Assembly: GCA_943789485.1 (NCBI GenBank)
Contig: CALSUH010000007.1
Location: 248,001 to 312,000, forward strand
Reading direction: 5' to 3'
Source of the DNA: an uncultured Pseudomonadales bacterium
GTDB lineage: Bacteria > Pseudomonadota > Gammaproteobacteria > Pseudomonadales > Pseudohongiellaceae
DNA: 64,000 bases
Within the stretch, counting starts at the first letter, position 1; each line of letters begins with the position of its first letter. A model generated the notes under the pieces. The model was not told the origin of the DNA, searched no databases, and saw only the letters and a program-made list of their open reading frames with translations. This document shows positions 45,811 to 55,730 of the stretch, in pieces. The position numbers and the translations under genes are program-made.

Positions 45811-47004
45811 TTATTCGAATATCTTAGCTACAACGCCCGCGCCTACTGTACGACCACCCTCACGGATAGCAAAACGTAGACCTTCATCCATCGCAATTGG
45901 ATTAATCAAGGTAACAATCATGTTCACGTTGTCGCCCGGCATTACCATCTCAACGCCTTCTGGCAACTCACACGCACCTGTCACGTCCGTTGTACGGAAA
46001 TAGAACTGTGGACGGTAACCTTTAAAGAATGGCGTATGACGTCCACCCTCATCCTTATTCAGGATATACACTTCTGCCTCGAACTTCGTATGAGGTGTGA
46101 CAGATCCAGGCTTACCCAGCACTTGACCGCGCTCAACTTCCTCGCGCTTAGTACCACGCAATAGAACACCTACGTTCTCGCCTGCACGGCCCTGGTCCAA
46201 TAACTTGCGGAACATCTCAACACCCGTACAAACTGTCTTCTGTGTGTCTTTAATACCAACGATGTCTAGATCGTCACCAACATTGACAAGGCCGCGCTCG
46301 ATTCGGCCTGTTACAACAGTACCGCGACCGGAGATTGAGAATACGTCTTCGATTGGCATCAAGAAAGGCTTCTCAACGTCACGAACCGGATCGGGTATGT
46401 AGCTGTCTAGAGTCTCAACCAACTTCTGTACCGCAGGCATGCCGATATCAGAGGTGTCGCCTTCAAGAGCCTTAAGAGCAGAACCAACAATAATAGGTGT
46501 GTCGTCACCTGGGAATTCGTATTGATCCAATAACTCTCGGATCTCCATCTCTACCAATTCAATCAATTCTTCGTCATCAACCATGTCCGCTTTGTTCATG
46601 AACACAACGATGTAAGGAACGCCAACCTGCAAAGATAGCAGGATGTGCTCACGAGTCTGTGGCATTGGGCCGTCTGCAGCCGAACATACCAAGATAGCGC
46701 CGTCCATCTGAGCCGCACCGGTGATCATGTTCTTTACGTAGTCGGCGTGACCTGGACAGTCAACGTGAGCGTAGTGACGATTGGGCGAATCGTATTCAAC
46801 GTGAGACGTGGAAATAGTAATACCGCGCTCTCTTTCTTCTGGCGCATTATCGATCTGCGCAAAATCTCGTACTTCACCCCCGCCCCATACTTCAGAACAG
46901 ACCCGAGTCAAAGCCGCTGTTAACGTCGTCTTGCCATGGTCAACGTGACCAATCGTACCCACGTTTACGTGTAATTTATTTCGTTCGAATTTTTCCTTCG
47001 CCAT
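45811..47004 (-). CDS. tuf: Elongation factor Tu, copy 2 (tRNA-linked), intact
   Basis: A 397-residue EF-Tu, complete: GHVDHGKT (residues 19-26), [16 protein letters not shown] and the full domain II and III. It starts with ATG, unlike copy 1, which uses GTG. DNA identity with copy 1 extends from the codons for KEKF to just past the stop (about 12 bp beyond) and ends abruptly on both sides, a sign of gene conversion. It lies after tRNA-Thr and before tRNA-Trp-secE-nusG, the tufB position. Confidence 0.98.
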   Translation of the reverse strand: MAKEKFERNKLHVNVGTIGHVDHGKTTLTAALTRVCSEVWGGGEVRDFAQIDNAPEERERGITISTSHVEYDSPNRHYAHVDCPGHADYVKNMITGAAQMDGAILVCSAADGPMPQTREHILLSLQVGVPYIVVFMNKADMVDDEELIELVEMEIRELLDQYEFPGDDTPIIVGSALKALEGDTSDIGMPAVQKLVETLDSYIPDPVRDVEKPFLMPIEDVFSISGRGTVVTGRIERGLVNVGDDLDIVGIKDTQKTVCTGVEMFRKLLDQGRAGENVGVLLRGTKREEVERGQVLGKPGSVTPHTKFEAEVYILNKDEGGRHTPFFKGYRPQFYFRTTDVTGACELPEGVEMVMPGDNVNMIVTLINPIAMDEGLRFAIREGGRTVGAGVVAKIFE

Positions 47005-47134
47005 TTCGACTGCCCCTATCTATTCTAAGCGTCATCAATTAATTTTGAGTTAAATAGTTCTTTCTACTTCTATATAGAAATTACAATTGAATCCAATCTT
47101 GTTACTTTAATTCTCATCGGTTCTGACCAATGAA

Positions 47135-47210
47135 TGGTGCTCACACTCGGAGTTGAACCGAGGACCTCTTCATTACCAATGAAGTGCTCTACCGCCTGAG
47201 CTATGCGAGC
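47135..47210 (-). tRNA. tRNA-Thr (GGT anticodon)
   Basis: A cloverleaf with acceptor GCTCGCA/TGTGAGC (one G-T pair), anticodon loop TTGGTAA and T arm CTCGGTTCAACTCCGAG. CCA is encoded. It lies just upstream of tuf copy 2. Confidence 0.96.
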
Positions 47211-47332
47211 CGCACATTAGTAATCTCAGCCCCCTGTCCTGCAGCGGCATTAGTGTCGGCTTGCTCATGCTTTAAACAAGCCACTCAGACCGCCTAATCA
47301 TCTTTCTAGAAGCTCCAATTTTTTAACTAAAT

Positions 47333-47406
47333 TGGAGCGGGTAGCGGGGATCGAACCCGCGTATCCAGCTTGGAAGGCTGGGGTTCTACCGCTGAACTAT
47401 ACCCGC
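47333..47406 (-). tRNA. tRNA-Gly (TCC anticodon)
   Basis: A cloverleaf with acceptor GCGGGTA/TACCCGC, anticodon loop CTTCCAA and encoded CCA. A stem CTCCAATTT/AAATTGGAG (47312-47338) overlaps its 3' end and may guide processing. Confidence 0.96.
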
Positions 47407-47439
47407 CTACAAAAATCTACTCCCCGAACTACAATGAGT

Positions 47440-47523
47440 TGGTGGAGGGGGGTGGATTTGAACCACCGAAGCTTGCGCGTCAGATTTACAGTCTGATCCC
47501 TTTGGCCACTCGGGAACCCCTCC
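47440..47523 (-). tRNA. tRNA-Tyr (GTA anticodon)
   Basis: A class II tRNA of 84 nt with a long variable arm, acceptor GGAGGGG/CCCCTCC, anticodon loop CTGTAAA and encoded CCA. It is the first gene of the Tyr-Gly-Thr-tuf cluster. Confidence 0.96.
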
Positions 47524-47574
47524 AACATGAACTTCCAAGGGTCAAAAGCCCTGGCACTCTCACTCAGGAGCGGC

Positions 47575-47603
47575 ATTTTATGGGAATTGACTCCCTTGTG
47601 CAA
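47575..47603 (-). promoter_or_regulatory. Sigma70 promoter of the tRNA-Tyr/Gly/Thr-tuf operon, inside the end of the SPOR gene
   Basis: TTGCAC (47598-47603), a 17-bp spacer and TAAAAT (47575-47580) on the minus strand, ending about 50 bp before tRNA-Tyr. The start region GCCGCTCC is GC-rich, as in stringently controlled stable-RNA promoters. It overlaps the last codons of the upstream gene. Confidence 0.7.
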
Positions 47604-48255
47604 TCGTTTCACAGACATTTTCTGTAATGGTCAAATTGAGCCGACTTGCCACCAAATCTAGCCATGCGGGGTTTTCTAAAACATACCGCTCCAAAACTTG
47701 CAGTTGAACTTGAATTGCGCCAGTAGAACGCGGGATTTCCTCTATCTCTGGAGCATAACCTAGCTGCTGGACCCCATTCCGCGCGGCCTGCGCATCACCC
47801 TGCTGAGAAAAAACACCCAGCGTAATCCCGTTTTCCAGCATTCCACGGGTGATTAAGTCGCTTTCCATCTCCATTTCAGCCGCTATAAGACCCTCTCTCA
47901 GGCCATCTAGGATAATAGTTGCGATCCCTCGCGAGGAAGCTGGAGGTATGAAAACCCGATATTGTGAGCTCAGCGGATCGCCACTGAGACGGACATTAGA
48001 AGAAAATATGGCCTCACCCATCTCAGCGATCAAGCTGGAGGCATCATCGATGGTGCTGAAACTCTGAATTGTAAAGCAAGTCAGAGCGGGCTGAGCCGCG
48101 GACTGCAACTCATATTCACTGATCAGAGTTAATCCGCTATTAAACAGAAGCCGAGGAGTGTTAGGCACTGGCGCGGTAATGCGCTGCGCTGAATAGCGAA
48201 CCCAGGAGAAATATCCGATATTAGCCAGCAGGAGAAAAATGGCTATATAGCGCAT
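47578..48255 (-). CDS. SPOR-domain protein of the birA-coaX operon
   Basis: A 225-residue protein with one N-terminal transmembrane helix (MRYIAIFLLLANIGYFSWVRY) and a C-terminal SPOR-like segment (about residues 145-195: ITLGVFSQQGDAQAARNGVQQLGYAPEI). SPOR domains bind denuded glycans of septal peptidoglycan. Such a gene commonly follows coaX in gammaproteobacteria, but its exact role is unknown. It starts 3 bp after coaX. Confidence 0.8.
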   Translation of the reverse strand: MRYIAIFLLLANIGYFSWVRYSAQRITAPVPNTPRLLFNSGLTLISEYELQSAAQPALTCFTIQSFSTIDDASSLIAEMGEAIFSSNVRLSGDPLSSQYRVFIPPASSRGIATIILDGLREGLIAAEMEMESDLITRGMLENGITLGVFSQQGDAQAARNGVQQLGYAPEIEEIPRSTGAIQVQLQVLERYVLENPAWLDLVASRLNLTITENVCETIAQGSQFP

Positions 48256-48258
48256 GGC

Positions 48259-49029
48259 CTAAACCCGTCCTCGAGCGCTGTCAGGGTTTGGGCAAGCTAC
48301 ATCGAGACCATCGAGAACAAGGGAAGTGACAATCTCACTATGATCTAGGCCAGCTAAGCCATGCAGCAAACCAGCATCTCCGCCTGCAAAGTAAATTTCG
48401 ACAGTACCGGCTCTGCCCAATGACTCACTGTGCTGCTTTATTGTTGCCAACAATGCCGTCACAGTTCCATTAAATACGGCCTCATCTGTTGAATGACCCA
48501 AACTTTGGGAATATACGCAATAGTTGCCACTTAGCCGAATAGCCGTGTTCGACTCGAGGCTGCTGCGCATTAGTTTTAAACCGGGGATAATATAGCCGCC
48601 CAAATGCAACCCCTGCGCGTCCAACACATCGATAGTGAACGCGGTGCCACTATCTATAATCATGCACGCCCCGTCCGCCCTGCGATAAGCGGCCAACATC
48701 GCTAGCCATCTATCTATACCGAGCCTGCTGACATCCGCATACTGATTGGTCACTCCCCCGCAGCTTTGGGTTACCGCCGCCTGCACTAGTTCTACTCCGT
48801 GCTTTACGCGCACCCAGTCTTCTAGCTTCTTATTAATACCGCCCCCGCGCACACTGCACATACGCGCCATCGATATTACAACCTCTAGCTGTGGAGCTCG
48901 CTGTAATTCATCAAATCCGGACACATGGCCTACGCCGACCACAGCCAGATCGTCCGCTGCGAGCAGTCGCCATTTGATACGTGAATTACCTACATCAAGC
49001 TCTAATATCATGCGCTGATTAATACTCAT
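48259..49029 (-). CDS. coaX: Type III pantothenate kinase
   Basis: A 256-residue CoaX that phosphorylates pantothenate in the first step of coenzyme A synthesis. ASKHA motifs are visible: LELDVGNSRIKWR (phosphate 1), GIDRWLAMLAA and IIDSGTAFTIDVLDAQGLHLGGYIIPGL (substrate and phosphate 2), and FAGGDAGLL near the C-terminus. Its ATG overlaps the birA stop, so the two are coupled. Confidence 0.95.
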   Translation of the reverse strand: MSINQRMILELDVGNSRIKWRLLAADDLAVVGVGHVSGFDELQRAPQLEVVISMARMCSVRGGGINKKLEDWVRVKHGVELVQAAVTQSCGGVTNQYADVSRLGIDRWLAMLAAYRRADGACMIIDSGTAFTIDVLDAQGLHLGGYIIPGLKLMRSSLESNTAIRLSGNYCVYSQSLGHSTDEAVFNGTVTALLATIKQHSESLGRAGTVEIYFAGGDAGLLHGLAGLDHSEIVTSLVLDGLDVACPNPDSARGRV

Positions 49030-49820
49030 TCTGAAAGCGGGTGCAACGACGGAAATACTTCCCCGCCATTGATCAATTGTATGCCCTTCGGCGTTTGTAG
49101 TAGTAATGAACCACCTGAGTCTACTCCTAGCGATTTACCGATGAGACGACTGTTACCCTTTTGAATTTCGATGTCATTCATTCTGTAACAATCCAAGCCA
49201 TTCCAGCGCTCTTCGAAAGACGAGAATCCGCTGCCTTCGTATTTCTCCAGATTTCGGCACAGCTGATTCAAAAGCGCGGCGAGCAGAATCACACGAGAAG
49301 GCGGTTCATTCATAATGTTATATAAGTCGGTTACAGGCCGATCGATGCTATCTAGCAAATTTGCTGGCAGCTCGATATTCACTCCGATGCCGAAGACAAC
49401 AAAACGTGAATTCTCTTTGTGCTGCAATTCCAAAAGGATGCCGGCTAGCTTCTTCTTCTCAAAAAGAACGTCGTTCGGCCATTTCAGTTGAAGGCCTTGT
49501 GCGCCTAATTGATACAGGGCTTCGACTACGCTGATAGCGGTGACAAGAGATAGAGCCTGCAGCGCATTGGCCTCCATCGAGAAACGACGAGTCAGCGATA
49601 AATAGATACCTGCATTCTTTGGACTCAACCACTGACGGCCCCGGCGGCCCCTTCCCGCTGTTTGCGAACTCGCAACAACTACTCGATTCTCAATATTGCC
49701 AGATTGAATCTGCCGCAGCGATTCAGAATTTGTAGAATCAATCTCATCAAAAATTTGAATCTTGCTTATAGATTTCTCAGGCTCAAGATTTAGCAAGTTT
49801 CGAAGTGTTTGTTCGTCCAT
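49026..49820 (-). CDS. birA: Biotin-[acetyl-CoA-carboxylase] ligase without DNA-binding domain
   Basis: A 264-residue biotin protein ligase. It has the biotinyl-AMP loop GRGRRGRQWLSP (about residues 55-66), LKWPNDVLFEKKKLAGILLE and the central GIGVNIE, then the small C-terminal domain. The E. coli enzyme has an N-terminal helix-turn-helix of about 60 residues that is missing here, so it should ligate biotin but not repress bio genes. Confidence 0.93.
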   Translation of the reverse strand: MDEQTLRNLLNLEPEKSISKIQIFDEIDSTNSESLRQIQSGNIENRVVVASSQTAGRGRRGRQWLSPKNAGIYLSLTRRFSMEANALQALSLVTAISVVEALYQLGAQGLQLKWPNDVLFEKKKLAGILLELQHKENSRFVVFGIGVNIELPANLLDSIDRPVTDLYNIMNEPPSRVILLAALLNQLCRNLEKYEGSGFSSFEERWNGLDCYRMNDIEIQKGNSRLIGKSLGVDSGGSLLLQTPKGIQLINGGEVFPSLHPLSE

Positions 49821-49864
49821 AGGTTTAGTAGTAACTCAGGCCTTCAGTCTTAGTTTTTTAAAAA

Positions 49865-49911
49865 GGAAGCCTACCGTCAAACTCCCAAATAGTTAACAAA
49901 CTAAGGCTTCC
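49865..49911 (-). terminator. Second terminator after cstA (GGAAGCCT hairpin)
   Basis: GGAAGCCT/AGGCTTCC stem followed on the minus strand by TTTTT. Together with the hairpin just before it, it separates cstA from birA. The long loop lowers certainty. Confidence 0.6.
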
Positions 49912-49920
49912 TAATAAAAA

Positions 49921-49961
49921 AGGAGCGTGGATATTGCTTTGAACAGCATCCGATCGCTCCT
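49921..49961 (-). terminator. First terminator after cstA (AGGAGCG hairpin)
   Basis: AGGAGCG/CGCTCCT stem followed by a TTTTTT run on the minus strand, about 40 bp after the cstA stop. Confidence 0.7.
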
Positions 49962-50002
49962 TCTTCCAATGAGAACTAACTACTGAATAAAATTCAGCGT
50001 TA

Positions 50003-51716
50003 CTACTCTTCCGTGCTTACAGTGTCCGCCGATTCAATAGCAATCTCGCCACTTCTGATCTTCGATATTACACCTAGCGCTTCCAGCATAACCATGATGC
50101 TAGTGATCATCACCAATATTTCGATAACAACCAATGCCCATTGACCATTCTGATAGTGACTGACGATATACCAACAAGAGGCCCAAAATGCCATTACGAA
50201 GATAAAAATCATCGGCATTAAAATAGCTTTTGTCGGGCGTCCTAATCGCATCAGATAAACGGCAATTAGCAGCAAGGTCATCGAAGCCAAAATCTGATTA
50301 GTGCCACCAAATACAGGCCAGATCAATGCGCCGCCGTCTCCGGGATAGTTACCCGCGGACACACCGAATGCCAACATCAGACAGGCAGCTATAGCCACCA
50401 GTGTAGCGATGATGTTGTTCTTAAACGGTGCGATGTTATAGATGCTGCCCCATTCCTGAATTATGTAGCGCTGCAGGCGTAAGCCCGCATCCATAGTAGT
50501 ACCAGCAAAAAGCACCACCATTACCGCTAGCATGGTTTGAGAGAAGGCAATGGGGATGCCCCAGCCTGTTGAAATCAAAATCGCACCGCCGTCGATAAAG
50601 CCTTTTTGCCCAGGGCCACTCGCGTAACCAGAATAGATCGCATCCCATTCCGCACCCGTTGCAGCGTAGAGAGACCCGGTCACAGCAACGATTGTTATCA
50701 ACGCCAGCGAACCTTCACCAAGCGCACCAAGATAACCAACAAAGCGCGCGTCCTTCTCATTGCTCAGCTGCTTAGAACTGGTTCCGGAAGCTACGATACC
50801 GTGGAATCCAGACAAGGCTCCACAAGCAATTGTGACGAATAGAATTGGCCATATAGGCGGCGTATCAACAGCCAGATTCGGATTAAACGCTGGTGCAGAG
50901 ACATTTGGCAACGCGATAAATACCGCGCTGTAGAGAACGAACAAACCTAGGACTAGCTGCGCACCATTGATGTAGTCACGTGGTTGCAACAACAGCCATA
51001 CCGGCAAACATCGAAGCAATACCTGCATAGACAAACAACAGGATAATCCAGTTGCCATTGGCACCCAGACCAAAAACATCACCTGGTAATTCCAGAGGCA
51101 TCACACTGCCGACGTAGATCGTGAAGTAGAGAATCGCAACACCAATTACAGATATCAGCAGTAGGTTGTAGTTTTTACGAATCAGTATTCCGATGCATAT
51201 AGCTACTGGAATTGCAGCCCAGGCGGGGAATACCGATGACGGGAAGATAACCATGTCTGTCGCAATGATGGTCGCGAACATCGCGTTAACCAACACCAAC
51301 AACAAAAAGATGATAACCATGAACAAAGCAGACGCACGCTTACCAATGACATCTGAGGAAAGAGCACCGATTGACTTCGCGCCGTGGCGGTTACTTGCCC
51401 ACAAGGCTCCCATGTCGTGAACACCGGCGAAGAATATGCTGCCGAATGTCACCCACAATAAAGCCGGAACCCAACCCCAATATACCGCGATCGCAGGACC
51501 TACAATCGGTGCCGCACCGGCTACAGCCGTGAAGTGAGCGCCCCAAAGTACATACCTGTTAGTGGGTACATAGTCGATGCCATCGTTGATTCGATGAGCA
51601 GGAGTCACATAATCAGGGTCTAACTGATAGATTTTCTGTGCGATGAATTTGGAATAGACAAACCAGCCAAAAGAAAAACCGACTAGACCGAAAATGACGA
51701 TGAAGATCGAGGACAT
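50003..51716 (-). CDS. cstA: CstA-family carbon starvation/peptide or pyruvate transporter (one frameshift)
   Basis: An integral membrane protein of the CstA family, start at MSSIFIVIFGLVGFSFGW with GGAG upstream. The N-terminal motifs AHRINDGIDYVPTNRYVLWGAHFTAVAGAAPIVGPAIAVYWGW and SGFHGIVASGTSSKQL in the second part are family signatures. A T run at 51006-51008 has one extra base. Removing it joins 50976-51716 to 50003-51082 and gives 570 residues, shorter than E. coli CstA (701), so it is a compact member. Transport of peptides or pyruvate is inferred from the family. Confidence 0.88.
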
Positions 51717-51918
51717 AAAGCGCTCTCCAGGATTATTATTATGAAATCTAAGTTTGGCATCATAGCAAGTTAGGGGACAGCGATACAACGGAAAGTCTTG
51801 TAATTACTGGCTTTTTTAGAGGGCTCACAGCTGGTGCTAGCAATCGAATCCTGAGCCCTTTGCAGTGTAAGGTCATTAATTAATCCTCTGGGCCAATACC
51901 ACTTATTATTAAGCAAAA

Positions 51919-51950
51919 AAAAACCCGGCCATCTGCATGACCGGGTTTTT
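51919..51950 (-). terminator. Terminator after the first monooxygenase gene
   Basis: AAAAACCCGG/CCGGGTTTTT, 12-base loop, with a long T run on the minus strand, 18 bp after the stop at 51968. The A/T runs on both sides could make it bidirectional. Confidence 0.9.
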
Positions 51951-51967
51951 CCTAACTAAACCAACGC

Positions 51968-53671
51968 TTAGTTAGATGGTGCCGCTGCATGGTATGTCCA
52001 ATAACCAATAAACATCTCATCCCAGCTCTGCAATCCAAAAACAAGCTCCTGAGAAGGGTCAGGATTAGCTGGATTGAACTCGGAATTATCAAAAGCACCG
52101 GTAACGTGCACTTTAGTGCCCGCCTTAATCTGGACTGGCTCTTCCAATTCATAAGTCGGCTGCCATGCGTAGCTGTAGTTTGGCACACTAAGCAGGTCAG
52201 TCATTGTGCCATCTTCATTTTCCATGGCAAACTTCATGTCCTTGCCACGGAAGTGCATGTGAGCACGCAGGCCTGTTACCACTACGTCCTCGTCGAACGT
52301 ATATTGAGCCGCTGATTCGTAGTCCTGGTCGTACGCAGGGATCTTGAACTGTGACGCTACCGAACGCGTGAAATTCTCGTACTTAGGTGGCTCGTCATAC
52401 ATATACAGACCAATAAGTGTTTCATCCGTTGTTGCTTTACCGTTAGTTGTAAAGTGAAACTGCATGGACAATTTATGATCCTTAGGAATGTACACGCCCG
52501 TCTCATCACGGAATGTCATCGCGTCGACCTTTCCGGGGGCATAACCCTCGAGGAAACGGCGTGCAATCGAAGTTGTGTTGCCTTCTCCACCGTCAAAATT
52601 CTCGGCAGGCGCAGTAACGTAAGTGAGAAGGTGATGAAGAACTGACTCGTCACCGGGGATAAATTGAACCGCTTTAACCCACATGTCTTCGTCGAAAGGA
52701 AGCTCAACGTCCACATCGATGTAGTCGAGAACTCCAGTGGCAGGAATTTCCATCTTCGGTGCCTTAATGATAAAATCAGGCTCACCTAAGCTCCACTCTT
52801 TCCAGTTAGGCAGATCGATCTGTGTTAACGGGTCAATAGCAGATTCACCACGAGGTGCTCCAGCATCGATCCAATGAACTAGAGTCTGCAGGTCCCCATC
52901 TGTCATATAACGTGCATTGTTGAAATGACCAATGTTTGGGTCAACCTGTGTAGGTGGCATGCGCTTAGTAATCAGCGTTTCGCGAATCATCGGTGACCAG
53001 CCCTGCAGCATCAAATGGCTGTCCATCGCGAAGGGACCAATTCCACCCTCGCGGTGGCAAGTTGCACATTGCTCAGCAATAATTGGTGCAACTTCTGTTG
53101 CATAGTCTGGTGTAGCGCTTGCGTGAGTTTCTCTAGCCGGAAATTCGAGGTCGCAACCCACAGCATCAATAATCCTTGTACTGACTATTGTGCCAGCCAA
53201 TTCGCCAGACAATGTAGCTGGCGCACTCGCTACCGGGCCACGGTAGAGAATAGTAAGGCGCTCTGGGTCAAGGATAACGATCTCGCCAGCCTTCGTAAGA
53301 GACAGAGTTTCAGAGACAATCTGTCCGTCGTCAAGAAGCATAGGTAATTCCGAACCCAGTGCCGCTTTGACGGATCGAATCACCTCAATATTTGCTTCTG
53401 CCGACGAGTTGATCAACGCAAAGGCGATGCCCTGATCGTTCCATTCTGACGCCATAGCCTCTAGGCTGGCTACAGAAGAATTGATAGCTGAACAGCTGTT
53501 ATCGAAAGACATTAATACTAATGCCTCTTTATTGCGGTAACGGCTCAACTGGTGAAAATCACCGTTGCTATCCATAAGCCCGAAATCACCCACTCTATCA
53601 GGCAGCGCCATAGCTGAGACAGATAGAACTGACGTGATCAGAGCGATTAAAAATCCGATTAATTTATTCAT
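51968..53671 (-). CDS. Exported redoxin-like/cytochrome c/copper type II (PHM-like) monooxygenase, paralogue A
   Basis: A 567-residue protein with a signal peptide (MNKLIGFLIALITSVLSVSAMA). Residues about 25-165 are a redoxin-like fold in which the active-site pattern is reduced to NSCSAINSS (one Cys, C60). A c-heme site CATCH (202-206) follows, with KRMPP (about 236-240) as likely Met ligand. The rest, about 300-560, resembles copper type II ascorbate-dependent monooxygenases: H346-H347 and H406 for the first copper, H471-M-H473 and M553 (DEMF) for the second. It probably hydroxylates a substrate in the periplasm with O2, but the substrate is unknown. It lies beside paralogue B and has its own terminator. 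Confidence 0.85.
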   Translation of the reverse strand: MNKLIGFLIALITSVLSVSAMALPDRVGDFGLMDSNGDFHQLSRYRNKEALVLMSFDNSCSAINSSVASLEAMASEWNDQGIAFALINSSAEANIEVIRSVKAALGSELPMLLDDGQIVSETLSLTKAGEIVILDPERLTILYRGPVASAPATLSGELAGTIVSTRIIDAVGCDLEFPARETHASATPDYATEVAPIIAEQCATCHREGGIGPFAMDSHLMLQGWSPMIRETLITKRMPPTQVDPNIGHFNNARYMTDGDLQTLVHWIDAGAPRGESAIDPLTQIDLPNWKEWSLGEPDFIIKAPKMEIPATGVLDYIDVDVELPFDEDMWVKAVQFIPGDESVLHHLLTYVTAPAENFDGGEGNTTSIARRFLEGYAPGKVDAMTFRDETGVYIPKDHKLSMQFHFTTNGKATTDETLIGLYMYDEPPKYENFTRSVASQFKIPAYDQDYESAAQYTFDEDVVVTGLRAHMHFRGKDMKFAMENEDGTMTDLLSVPNYSYAWQPTYELEEPVQIKAGTKVHVTGAFDNSEFNPANPDPSQELVFGLQSWDEMFIGYWTYHAAAPSN

Positions 53672-53894
53672 TTTCCGTGCTCCAAGAAGCTAGCAAATAA
53701 GCCATTTGTATTTGCAAACGTATTTATTGGCCTAAGCAGTCTAGCGCAGGTGAGCAGAAATGTGCAGTCTGAAACATTACTTTTTGTAACAAAATAGCGC
53801 AGATGCAAAAAGGTCTAGCACTGCTTATAGCGAGGCTTCGCCAGAAATTCGAGAATCAGATGCAGACTAGGAGGCTTCGCACCCATGCCACAGT

Positions 53895-53918
53895 AAAAAA
53901 GGCCGAAATCGGCCTTTT
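53895..53918 (-). terminator. Terminator after paralogue B
   Basis: AAAAGGCCGATTTCGGCCTTTTTT on the minus strand: a 10-bp stem with 4-base loop and a U run, about 45 bp after the stop at 53964. Confidence 0.9.
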
Positions 53919-53963
53919 AAAGGCGGTCATAGCGAAGACCGTAAGTGGCGGCTAAGTGCGTGT

Positions 53964-55730
53964 CTACTGGCTGGTCTTATTGTAGGAAAGATAGCCAATA
54001 AACATCTCATCCCAACTCTGCGCGCCTCCCGTGACAACAGCCGCTGGATCTGGGTTGCCGAGATTATATTGGGAGTTATCAAAAGCGCCTTCGATCATTA
54101 CTCTGGAACCTGCGGGCAACAACATAGGCTCCGAGAGTCGATAGGTTGGTTGCCAAGCGAAGTTGTAATCAGGCACATTAATGATCTGGTCTTTTGTACC
54201 ATCTGGGTAGACGACGCTAAAGCGCATGCGCTTGCCACGGTAATGCATATGCGGGCGCAGTCCGTGCAAAACCACCTCGTCCTCAAATACATGAGACGCC
54301 CGCATCTCATGATCGGATGCGCCCGGTGGAATTTCGATGTTAGCTCCGCCATGGCTTAGGGAATAAGTCGAGTACTGGTAATCGGGTTCTTGGTCGGCGA
54401 AATAGAGACCTAGTTTTGTACTATCTATCGCTTCTTTTCCAAATGTTGTGTAATGCAGAGACATTTGCACCGCCGATCCCTTTGGTACAAATACACCTGT
54501 TTCTTCGGGGTACGTTACCGCCTCATCTTTGCCCGGAGCATAGCCTTCCAGAAATTCTCTGTAGTTGTCGTTTTCGCCTTCAACGATTTCTTCAGCATAG
54601 TCGGCTGGAACGATATAGCTCAGCAGGTGATGAAGTACACGTCGATCGCCGGGAAGGTGCTGCACAGACTTAACCCAGACGTCTTCCTCGAAAGGCAGAT
54701 CGATAGTGACACGCTCGTAGTCTAAGACGCCGGTTGCTGGCACGGTGAAAGCGGGCACGTCAACGATGTAGTCGGGTTCACCTAGCTCCCATACGGAATT
54801 AGGCGGCTCGATTAGCGTGAGAGGATCGACTTCACTGACACCACGAGGCGAGCCTGCATCTATCCAATGAACAAGCGTTTGCAACTCTTCAGCATCCATA
54901 TAACGAGCATTAGTAAAATGTTTTACATTAGGATCAACTTGAGCGGGCGGCATGCGTTTAGTCATCATGACTTCTTTCATCATAGGCGACCAACCTTGAA
55001 CCATCATATGCGAATCCATCGCGAATGGCGCTATGCCTCCCTCTACATGGCAGCTAATGCACTTCTCTTCCAGTATTGGAGCAACCTCAGTCGCATAGTC
55101 AGGCGTATAACTGGCATGCATCTGTTTGGCTGGGAATTGCAGTTCACAACCGACCGCATCGGTAGTGATTGTTTGCTCGATTGAGGCAGCATCATCGGCA
55201 ACCGCCGCGGACAACACATCGGCAAAAACGGTAGTCCCTGCTACGGCCTCAATATTGAGCGCGGGACGTGCTTGAACAGGGTCAGTATCTAGGCCCCCGC
55301 GGTAAAGAATCTGACCGCGCGAAGGCTCCAATACTACTATCTCACCAGCCTTGCTCAGACCGAGACTTTCGGCAACAAGCTGGCTATCATCTAACAAGAC
55401 CGGTATATCGAAATTGTGCAGATTGTCCATCAGGCGAACATCGGCGGGACTATCACTGGCGTCAGAATTCATGGCTAGGAAGGTAATGCCTTGTTGCTCC
55501 CAAGTAGTCCGTAGCAGACGATACTTGTGCAGCTGCTCAATGTTTTCGATACAGCTCGCCGCTGTAGCAATAATGACTACCGCCTTGCTGTCGCCATATT
55601 TCTGCAATTGGTGGTAAACGCCGTCATGATCGATTAGAGCGAAATTTCCAGCTCGCTCAGTGCCAGCATGGGCTTGAATCGCGAAGATACTGCTTAACAG
55701 GACAAGAACCACTGCGCTTAGCTTTTTCAT
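53964..55730 (-). CDS. Exported redoxin-like/cytochrome c/copper type II (PHM-like) monooxygenase, paralogue B
   Basis: A 588-residue protein with a signal peptide (MKKLSAVVLVLLSSIFAIQAHA). It has the same four-part layout as paralogue A: redoxin-like part with a lone Cys (ASCIEN, C60), heme site CISCH (224-228) with TKRMPP, and the copper domain with H367-H368, H426, H494-M-H496 and M576. The spacing of all copper ligands matches A almost exactly, so A and B are products of a tandem duplication. A 291-bp spacer with a terminator separates them, so each is probably transcribed alone. Confidence 0.85.
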   Translation of the reverse strand: MKKLSAVVLVLLSSIFAIQAHAGTERAGNFALIDHDGVYHQLQKYGDSKAVVIIATAASCIENIEQLHKYRLLRTTWEQQGITFLAMNSDASDSPADVRLMDNLHNFDIPVLLDDSQLVAESLGLSKAGEIVVLEPSRGQILYRGGLDTDPVQARPALNIEAVAGTTVFADVLSAAVADDAASIEQTITTDAVGCELQFPAKQMHASYTPDYATEVAPILEEKCISCHVEGGIAPFAMDSHMMVQGWSPMMKEVMMTKRMPPAQVDPNVKHFTNARYMDAEELQTLVHWIDAGSPRGVSEVDPLTLIEPPNSVWELGEPDYIVDVPAFTVPATGVLDYERVTIDLPFEEDVWVKSVQHLPGDRRVLHHLLSYIVPADYAEEIVEGENDNYREFLEGYAPGKDEAVTYPEETGVFVPKGSAVQMSLHYTTFGKEAIDSTKLGLYFADQEPDYQYSTYSLSHGGANIEIPPGASDHEMRASHVFEDEVVLHGLRPHMHYRGKRMRFSVVYPDGTKDQIINVPDYNFAWQPTYRLSEPMLLPAGSRVMIEGAFDNSQYNLGNPDPAAVVTGGAQSWDEMFIGYLSYNKTSQ

